Source of the DNA: CAZZEX01 sp964653285
GTDB taxonomy: Bacteria; Chloroflexota; Anaerolineae; B4-G1
Direction of reading: 5' to 3'
NCBI GenBank assembly: GCA_964653285.1
Contig: CAZZEX010000003.1
Location: 1 to 64,000 of the forward strand
DNA: 64,000 nt
The notes beneath the pieces were generated by a model. It saw only the letters and a list, made by a program, of their open reading frames with translations, was not told where the DNA came from and did no database searches. Each line of letters begins with the position of its first letter. Within the stretch, counting starts at the first letter, position 1. The translations under genes were made by a program, and so were the position numbers. Of the stretch, positions 58,990 to 64,000 are shown piece by piece.

Positions 58990-59068
58990 TTTGCTCGAAT
59001 TTGCAACGGGAGTATAATTGTACTGAATCCTGGTTACAGAAACGCGGCTTAGAGCCTGCTTCTGTAAC
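58990..59068 (+). promoter_or_regulatory. Promoter-like sequence followed by a long hairpin
   Basis: TTTGCT, 17 bases, TATAAT (59013-59018). About ten bases after the expected start lies a hairpin: GTTACAGAA (59033-59041) pairs perfectly with TTCTGTAAC (59060-59068), with an inner GGCT-TAG-AGCC stem. No T-run follows. Could be a small structured RNA or the end of a lost mobile element. Confidence 0.4.
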
Positions 59069-59216
59069 TCCATTGACAGAAAGTGGTTCGGCGTGCACAA
59101 AGACACCTACGTTGGCCTGCCTCGCTTGCTGCGTCAGCACGCCGAGGGCCAAATGGCGATGGCCTTCGAGCGGCTCGATCAGTTGCGGGCCGGGCGCTGG
59201 TACGGCGGCAAGGCCG

Positions 59217-59610
59217 GACATCGAACGCGCGGCGGTGTGGTTGCGGGATAATCTGCTGACGGCCGGGTTTCCGAAGGCGGAGGTGATGCCCACGCCGGGC
59301 CATCCTGTCGTCCACGCGGAGTGGCTGGCTGCCGGGCCCGAGACTCCCACCATCCTGATCTACGGACACTACGACGTGCAGCCGCCCGATCCACTGGAAC
59401 TGTGGGATACCCCACCGTTTGAGCCCACCGTCGTGGGCGACGACATCTTCTGCCGGGGGGGCGGCGGATGATAAGGGGCAGTTGTACGTTCACGTGAAGG
59501 TAGTAGAAGCGCTCAAGGAGACGGTGGGCGCGCCGCCGGTCAACGTCAAGTGCATCTTCGAGGGCGAGGAGGAGTCCGGCAATCCCTCGGGCTATAGTAT
59601 TACCCGGCAA
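59217..59610 (+). pseudogene. M20-family dipeptidase/deacylase fragment
   Basis: DIERAAVWLRDNLLTAGFPK, then ILIYGHYDVQPPDPLELWDT, then (after a frameshift) ADDKGQLYVHVKVVEALKET and CIFEGEEESGNPS. The metal ligands His and Asp are present. A run of seven G at 59455-59461 is one longer than the frame needs (CRG-ADDKG). Both ends are missing: about 130 of roughly 450 residues remain, so it is a pseudogene whether or not the G-run is a sequencing error. From 59640 to 59780 I see only CTTGCAGACTTGCAG iterations. Confidence 0.75.
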
Positions 59611-59780
59611 CATTTGCGTTGTCCGCGAGAATCATAATCTGCTACTTGCAGACTTGCAGACTTGCAGCTTTGCCGCGCTACGGAGTTCTTAGGAGAATAA
59701 CCGCCACGAAGAGCACTGCCAAGAATGAAAGAGGTGTCTCATGTATGCTTTATCCCTACCCACCCACGACTTTTGTCCTA

Positions 59781-59809
59781 TAGACATATCGCGCCACCTG
59801 TGGTATCAT
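59781..59809 (+). promoter_or_regulatory. Promoter for the membrane-anchored gene at 59916
   Basis: TAGACA, 17 bases, extended -10 TGGTATCAT. Confidence 0.55.
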
Positions 59810-59915
59810 TGGGTTAGTTTCCAGTACAACAGTGGGGCAGACTCTTCAATCTGCCGCTCGGATAGGCTAGAGAGTGTGCCTCACATGTCGTTTTGCGCCA
59901 CAAATCAGACTGCCG

Positions 59916-60608
59916 ATGGATGCGACACCTTCTTTGATCTATCTCATCCTCGCCCTGGCTACATTTGCTATCGCTGGGGGATTGCTCGTTTGGGTCGTGG
60001 GCTACATCAGAAGCCGAGGCAAAGGGAGTTCAAAAGGACGTGGATGGCCTCCGACCACTGTGGCACCAGCAGAGCCGGAGACTTCTGTGCTGGCAGGCGA
60101 ACAGGAACTGCTGCGCATCTCGCGCACGAAGAAGGGCAGGCTGACCATCTTCGTGCAGGGCCGACGTTACCGTCACCTACGGGAGATTAAAGATCCACAG
60201 GTGGGACGCGAGACAATCGAAGCCCTCAAGGCCGTGCTGACCTTTGCCGAAGGCTGGCTACCCGCGCCCCGACAGACACCACCCCAGCCCGCCTCCAGGA
60301 AGTCTACCGTGGATGAGGAAACCTTTCTGGAGCGACTGCGCCGGAGTGATCTTTTTCCCGCAGGTGGCCCTGCCAGGACGTCCCAGCCGGAGCCACTGAT
60401 CCCTGTAGGGAAAATCAACGCCCTGGTGCAGAAACGACTACGGGAACGGCCAGACCTGGCCGGGCGACACATCTTCCTGACCACCAAAGTGGGCGGGAAC
60501 CCGCTCATTTGCGTGAGCCAGCAAACCTTCGACGCTGTGGACGATATCCCCGACCCCCAGATACGAGCCCTGATCCAAGACGCCATCCGCGAGTGGGAGA
60601 GCGGCTAG
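59916..60608 (+). CDS. Membrane-anchored protein of unknown function
   Basis: A 230-aa protein with one N-terminal helix (SLIYLILALATFAIAGGLLV) and a cytoplasmic part: ELLRISRTKKGRLTIFVQGR, YRHLREIKDPQVGRETIEAL and KAVLTFAEGWLP, then a C-terminal domain KINALVQKRLRERPDLAGRH. No catalytic motif seen and no family recognised. Start chosen at ATG 59916 just before the helix; a GTG at 59874 would add 14 residues. Confidence 0.65.
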   Translation: MDATPSLIYLILALATFAIAGGLLVWVVGYIRSRGKGSSKGRGWPPTTVAPAEPETSVLAGEQELLRISRTKKGRLTIFVQGRRYRHLREIKDPQVGRETIEALKAVLTFAEGWLPAPRQTPPQPASRKSTVDEETFLERLRRSDLFPAGGPARTSQPEPLIPVGKINALVQKRLRERPDLAGRHIFLTTKVGGNPLICVSQQTFDAVDDIPDPQIRALIQDAIREWESG

Positions 60609-60627
60609 CGCGGGCCCCAAGCAACAC

Positions 60628-60656
60628 AAAAAGCCGCCGCCTTTACCGGCAGCGGC
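60628..60656 (-). terminator. Intrinsic terminator after the second fmdB-like gene
   Basis: Minus strand: stem GCCGCTGCC / GGCGGCGGC with a GGTAAA loop and one mismatch, followed by TTTTT. Confidence 0.75.
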
Positions 60657-60679
60657 CCGATGCTCCGTGCCTGTCTGAT

Positions 60680-60919
60680 CTAACGTGATGACCTGAGAGC
60701 GCAGGTCGCGCACGAGGCCGAGGGCGTACAGGAGCCGCACGACGTCCCCGCCCCCGCGATCACCCCCTCGCTTCCAACGGCCGAGAACAATGAGATCATA
60801 CGGCACGTGTTCTCGCTGCCACACTTGGGGCACGCGATGGGCACATCGGCGTCCGACATCGCCCGCAGAGCGTCGAAGCACGTCTCGCAGTCGGAGCACT
60901 TATACTCGTATAGCGGCAT
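60680..60919 (-). CDS. FmdB-family zinc-ribbon protein, second copy
   Basis: A 79-aa protein: MPLYEYKCSDCETCFDALRA and CPKCGSENTCRMISLFSAVG, two CxxC knuckles as in the gene at 36407, with a C-terminal Cys-rich tail (CGSCTPSASCATC) that the other lacks. ATG 60919 with GAGGTGGAG upstream. Has its own terminator. Function unknown; the family is common and small. Confidence 0.82.
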   Translation of the reverse strand: MPLYEYKCSDCETCFDALRAMSDADVPIACPKCGSENTCRMISLFSAVGSEGVIAGAGTSCGSCTPSASCATCALRSSR

Positions 60920-61008
60920 AGCCTCCACCTCATCTTCCGCTTGCTCAGCCTTGCGGGCTCATTGTACCGCCGTTCAGCCTCACCGTCAAGGTTACCAGCG
61001 TACGCCCA

Positions 61009-62190
61009 CTACCCGACGAGGCCCAGCGCCTGGCCTACCTCCGCGAAGGTCGCCAGGACGCGACCGAGTTGCTCGTCGGTGTGGGTCGCCATGTAACTGG
61101 TGCGCAGCAGCGCCGACCCCGGCGGCACCGCCGGTGAGACGACCGGGTTGGTGTAGATACCGGCCTCGTAGAGCGCCTTCCAGGCTATGAAGGTGTGCAT
61201 GTCGTCGCCAATGATGACCGGGATGATGGGGGTCTCACTGGCACCCACGTTGAAGCCCAACCGGCGGAACCCGGCCCCCATGCGCCTGCCGATCTGATTG
61301 ACCCGCGCGATGCGCTCCGGCTCCTCCTGCATCACCTCCAGCGCGGCCAGCACGGCCGCCGCGTTGGCCGGCGGCATACTGGCGCTAAAGATCAGCGAGC
61401 GGGCATTGTGCTGGATGTAGTGGATCACATCCTCCGCGCCGGCGATGAACCCACCCAGGCTGGCGAAGGATTTGCTGAAGGTGCCCATTGTCAGGTCTAC
61501 CTGGTCGGTGAGGCCGAAGTGAGCCGCTGTGCCGCGTCCCCCGCCTACCACACCCATAGCGTGGGCGTCGTCCACCATCAGCCGCGCCCCGTACTTCTGG
61601 CACAGCGGCACGATCTCCGGTAGCGGAGCAATGTCGCCGCCCATGCTGAAAACACCGTCCACGACCACCAGTTTGCCCACCTCCTCTGGCAGCCCGGCCA
61701 GGACGCGCTCCAGATGAGCCATGTCGTTGTGGCGGAAGCGGCGCATCTCACCAAAGGCCAGCCGGCAGCCGTCCACGATGCTGGCGTGGTCATCCTTGTC
61801 GGTGACGACGAAGTCGCTCCGGCCCACCAGCGCCGAGATGGTGCCCAGGTTGGTCTGGTAGCCAGTGGAAAAGACCAGCGCCGCCTCCGTGCCCACGAAT
61901 TCGGCCAGCCGCCGTTCCAGTTCCAGGTGCAGTTCCAGCGTGCCGTTGAGGAAACGGGAGCCGGTGCAACCGGTGCCGTAGCGTTGCGTCGCTTTGATGG
62001 CGGCCTGGCGCACCCTGGGGTGCGTCGTCAGGCCCAGATAGTTGTTGGAGCCAATCATAATCAGGCGGTGATCGCCGATGGTGACCTCGGTGCCCTCGCT
62101 GTCGGTGAGGGGGATGAAATAGGGATAGAGGCCGGCCGCTTGTACCTCCTTGGCCGCCGTGTACTGCCAACACTTCTCAAACAGATCCAT
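61009..62190 (-). CDS. Alpha-oxoamine synthase, serine-palmitoyltransferase-like
   Basis: PLP enzyme joining an amino acid to an acyl-CoA. Conserved MIGSNNYLGLTTHPRVRQAA, YGTGCTGSRFLNGTLELHLE, VDDAHAMGVVG and the PLP lysine in GTFSKSFASLGGF. The opening LFEKCWQYTAAKEVQAAGLY-PYF resembles bacterial serine palmitoyltransferases more than KBL or BioF. No biotin or threonine-catabolism gene is adjacent. Substrate assignment is inference. The 393-aa length is normal; GGAGGG precedes the ATG. Confidence 0.8.
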   Translation of the reverse strand: MDLFEKCWQYTAAKEVQAAGLYPYFIPLTDSEGTEVTIGDHRLIMIGSNNYLGLTTHPRVRQAAIKATQRYGTGCTGSRFLNGTLELHLELERRLAEFVGTEAALVFSTGYQTNLGTISALVGRSDFVVTDKDDHASIVDGCRLAFGEMRRFRHNDMAHLERVLAGLPEEVGKLVVVDGVFSMGGDIAPLPEIVPLCQKYGARLMVDDAHAMGVVGGGRGTAAHFGLTDQVDLTMGTFSKSFASLGGFIAGAEDVIHYIQHNARSLIFSASMPPANAAAVLAALEVMQEEPERIARVNQIGRRMGAGFRRLGFNVGASETPIIPVIIGDDMHTFIAWKALYEAGIYTNPVVSPAVPPGSALLRTSYMATHTDEQLGRVLATFAEVGQALGLVG

Positions 62191-62283
62191 CGAAATACCC
62201 TCCTTAATTCCACATGTCGCTAGTTGCGCATCATCTCAATATTTAGGGGCAAATAGTCCCCATCTGTCGCCGATGGTATGGAT

Positions 62284-62305
62284 GCGCCAACTTGTTGGCG
62301 TTTTT
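62284..62305 (+). terminator. Orphan intrinsic terminator
   Basis: GCGCCAAC-TT-GTTGGCG followed by TTTTTG on the plus strand, with no plus-strand gene upstream. It lies in the leader region of the minus-strand SPT-like gene. A second perfect palindrome, CCGAAACAAGTTTCGG, follows at 62329-62344. Confidence 0.5.
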
Positions 62306-62440
62306 GCCGACCGAGACCCGTTTCCGCAAGACCGAAACAAGTTTCGGCATCCACATTCCCCAGTTTATTGAGCAGATACCTAGTTACGCTAATCTATATA
62401 ACACGGTATTACAGCCAAAGTTTCCACGCTATGGCTACTT

Positions 62441-62745
62441 TCGCAGTATCGCAAAAGTCGGTGGTCCCCCCGTAGAGTATTGGTCGCTCGGCCCCGCCCG
62501 GACGTGAACGTCCGGGCTGAGAGAGCAAAGCCCTACGGGCTGAAATCCAGCCCCCGAAGGGGGCTTCGCTCTTTCAGCCGGGCGGTTTAGCGCCTGGCAA
62601 GGCGGCCGGAAGAACACCAACACCCAAGCGGGGGACTACCCAAAAGTCGCCCCGACGGCTAGCCGTCATTCTGAGCGTAGCGAAGAATCTCCCTCTGCTC
62701 TGGTGGAGACCCTTCGCTTCCCTTCACTGCGCTCAGGTGCAGGCC
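62441..62745. mobile_element. MITE-like dispersed repeat, copy D, interrupted
   Basis: Left end TCGCAGTATCGCAAAAGTCG (62441-62460) is separated by 180 bp from the rest of the element, which resumes CAAAAGTCGCCCCGACGGCT and continues with the family core AGCCGTCATTCTGAGCGTAG. The right end (CTTCACTGCGCTCAGGTGCA) is degraded. Confidence 0.7.
62460..62640. mobile_element. Nested ~180-bp element with terminal inverted repeats and 8-bp target duplication
   Basis: Ends are GGTGGTCCCCC (left) and GGTAGTCCCCC (right, read inward), one mismatch in 11. It is flanked by the direct repeat CAAAAGTC at 62452-62459 and 62641-62648, the expected target duplication inside MITE copy D. The interior has a long imperfect hairpin (GGCTGAGAGAGCAAAGCCC against its complement) and CCCGGACGTGAACGTCCGGG. 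No ORF; non-autonomous. Confidence 0.72.
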
Positions 62746-62789
62746 GGTGAGTGCGTACTGGTGGTGACGGTCTTCGCATTGGCCCTACA

Positions 62790-63000
62790 CTGATTGCATC
62801 TACCGCCAGACCCACGACGGCCTACGCGCCGCTAGGGGTCGGGCACCATGTGGATCACCAAATCGCGCGCCGCGCAGCAGAGGCCCCTGGGCGCACATTG
62901 ACCTACTCCGAGGAGTTCCCCTACGCGGAAGACCCACAGACGGTGCAGACGGCGTTGGCGAAGAGGCGAGGGCAAGCAGAGTTGGTGCTGCTCTCCGGAG
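62790..63000 (+). pseudogene. PIG-L (LmbE) deacetylase fragment
   Basis: AYAPLGVGHHVDHQIARRAA and LTYSEEFPYAEDPQTVQTAL match the metal-binding HxxDH region and following strand of PIG-L deacetylases. The preceding DCIYRQTHDG is in another frame. Start, N-terminus and C-terminus are missing. Confidence 0.6.
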
Positions 63001-63063
63001 CGGTACTGGATACTGGATGCTTGATGTTCATCCGGCCAATCCGGGTGCCAGTTCGTCCATCGG

Positions 63064-64000
63064 TCACCTCGCCAGAAACGGGATGATGAACTTAAACAGG
63101 CAGTACATGTCCAGCGCCGCCAGCCCAGCGAAAAGAGCGACCATCACCCAGGCGCGTGTTCGCTGTGGCAGAACTCTCGCCAGCATGCTCAGCCCCAACG
63201 CAGCCGCCATCCCGACGGGGATCAGGGCTGGAAAAAGGTAGCGGCCCTGATGCTGGACGAAGGTCAGGTTGTACCAGAAAAAGGAAAGAACAGTAAACAG
63301 ACAAGAAACAAGAAGCAAGAGCAGGCTGGCGCGTTGGAGCGAGGTCAACCTGGGACGACGTCGGTCGAACAGCCACCACAGGAAGCCAGCGACCAGGAGG
63401 GTGGCGAGAAATGCAAGAGCCTGGTAGATGCAAGCCGGAAGCACCACCTTCATCCAGCCAAATTGTCCCCAGAAACTCTGGAAGGTGGTGTGGGCCAGGC
63501 GGCCCAAAAGCCCACCCCAGCCGTAGAGCGCCAGCCATTCGGAGGAACGCGGTTGTCCTTCAACGACTCCGTTGTGCCGCGCCCACCCCAGCGGGTCACG
63601 CCAGCCATAGGTGAGCCCGTTGCGGATAAACCAGGGTGCAGAGAGCACCAGTGTCGGGACGAGCATCCAGGCCAGTTGTCCCACCGCCCATCCCCACGTC
63701 CGGCCATCTCGCCGCCAGCGGAGCACGACCGCGAGCACAGCCACTCCCACGACGACGTAGGCTGTCGTCTTGGTCAGTAACGCCGCCGCCAGCAGCAACC
63801 CAACTGGCCAGGGGCGGTCACGGCCTCCGCCGACGTAGACAACCAACGTCCACAGTGTACCCCCTACCACAAGTTCCGCCAGCGCGTCGTTCTCCACCCC
63901 GGCGGTCATAGCCACGTGCTGGGGGATGAACGCGATGAAGGCGGCCACCGTCAATGCCAACTCAGGCCGTGCGGGGAAGATCGCCCGCGCGGTCCCGAAA
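63064..64000 (-). CDS. Multi-pass glycosyltransferase (GT39/ArnT-like), 5' end beyond the window
   Basis: The frame is open to the window edge (FGTARAIFPARPELALTVAA), so the N-terminus with the catalytic Asp motif is not visible. The 311 residues seen hold six to eight membrane helices (VGLLLAAALLTKTTAYVVVG; LVPTLVLSAPWFIRNGLTYG; ASLLLLLVSCLFTVLSFFWY) and the polar stretch HVAMTAGVENDALAEL typical of dolichyl-phosphate-mannose-protein mannosyltransferase-like proteins. Likely transfers a lipid-linked sugar outside the membrane. Confidence 0.78.
   Translation of the reverse strand, partial: FGTARAIFPARPELALTVAAFIAFIPQHVAMTAGVENDALAELVVGGTLWTLVVYVGGGRDRPWPVGLLLAAALLTKTTAYVVVGVAVLAVVLRWRRDGRTWGWAVGQLAWMLVPTLVLSAPWFIRNGLTYGWRDPLGWARHNGVVEGQPRSSEWLALYGWGGLLGRLAHTTFQSFWGQFGWMKVVLPACIYQALAFLATLLVAGFLWWLFDRRRPRLTSLQRASLLLLLVSCLFTVLSFFWYNLTFVQHQGRYLFPALIPVGMAAALGLSMLARVLPQRTRAWVMVALFAGLAALDMYCLFKFIIPFLAR

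Noticed and set aside
58990..59068. Reading the 59033-59068 hairpin as a brxL terminator
   Set aside because: No T-run follows and a promoter-like sequence lies between brxL and the hairpin.
59741..60190. 149-aa plus-strand frame before and across the membrane-anchored gene
   Set aside because: Overlaps the better supported frame at 59916 and contains the promoter; amino-acid composition is not protein-like.

Overview
The window looks like part of a chromosome from an uncultured member of the Chloroflexota, probably class Anaerolineae. This is inferred from high GC, lipoproteins and cell-wall enzymes with long Pro/Thr linkers, an ADP-forming acyl-CoA synthetase, a feoAB operon with a FeoC-like protein, a serine-palmitoyltransferase-like enzyme, and many GC-rich palindromic and 8-nt iterated intergenic repeats. 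No rRNA or tRNA gene was seen, so the lineage cannot be proved from the window.

Layout. 0-5.6 kb (minus strand): an ffh-rpsP-khpA-rimM-dprA housekeeping run with manC downstream. 5.6-12 kb: an ADP-forming acyl-CoA synthetase diverging from a gamma-carbonic-anhydrase-like / cNMP-binding operon, an ArsR regulator, an XdhC remnant and a response-regulator/GAF/PAS histidine kinase. 12.4-18.5 kb: a cell-envelope cluster (amidase, M23 peptidase, L,D-transpeptidase, LysM-CAP lipoprotein) with a PPK2 kinase inside. 18.7-24.6 kb: the CoA genes coaX and coaBC around a HEPN/MNT toxin-antitoxin pair, then a TPR lipoprotein and small conserved genes. 24.7-27.8 kb (minus): a galactoside operon (GH4, galT, galK) whose galT has lost its 5' half. 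28-32.4 kb: fur-feoA-feoB-yibE/F-like-feoC. 32.4-38.6 kb (minus): nfo, a second gamma-CA, cupin, trxB, a thioredoxin-fold oxidoreductase, a CsoR/CstR-type repressor, lplA, a GcvH-like protein and rpsT.

38.7-59 kb is an accessory island. It opens with a TPR remnant and a three-gene cassette, two of whose proteins carry an N-terminal V/I-SG-x-VHTG-K/R-GDI motif. Next come rnpB, a hicB with only the first 12 codons of hicA, and a BREX-like defence locus: a BrxA-position protein, a small protein, a 1310-aa BrxC/PglY-like ATPase, TPR, a complete AbiE type IV toxin-antitoxin pair, a zinc-ribbon DNA methyltransferase instead of PglX, two winged-helix proteins, PglZ and a short BrxL. Its methyltransferase and one winged-helix protein share a C-terminal helical domain. 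59-64 kb holds M20 and PIG-L remnants, a second FmdB zinc ribbon, the SPT-like enzyme and a glycosyltransferase cut by the window end.

Repeats are a major theme: a MITE-like family with at least four copies (one carrying a nested insertion with target duplication), GC palindromes in the P3 and P12 helices of rnpB, a palindrome inserted in frame in pglZ, a tandem palindrome array, and 8-nt iterated hairpins between defence genes.
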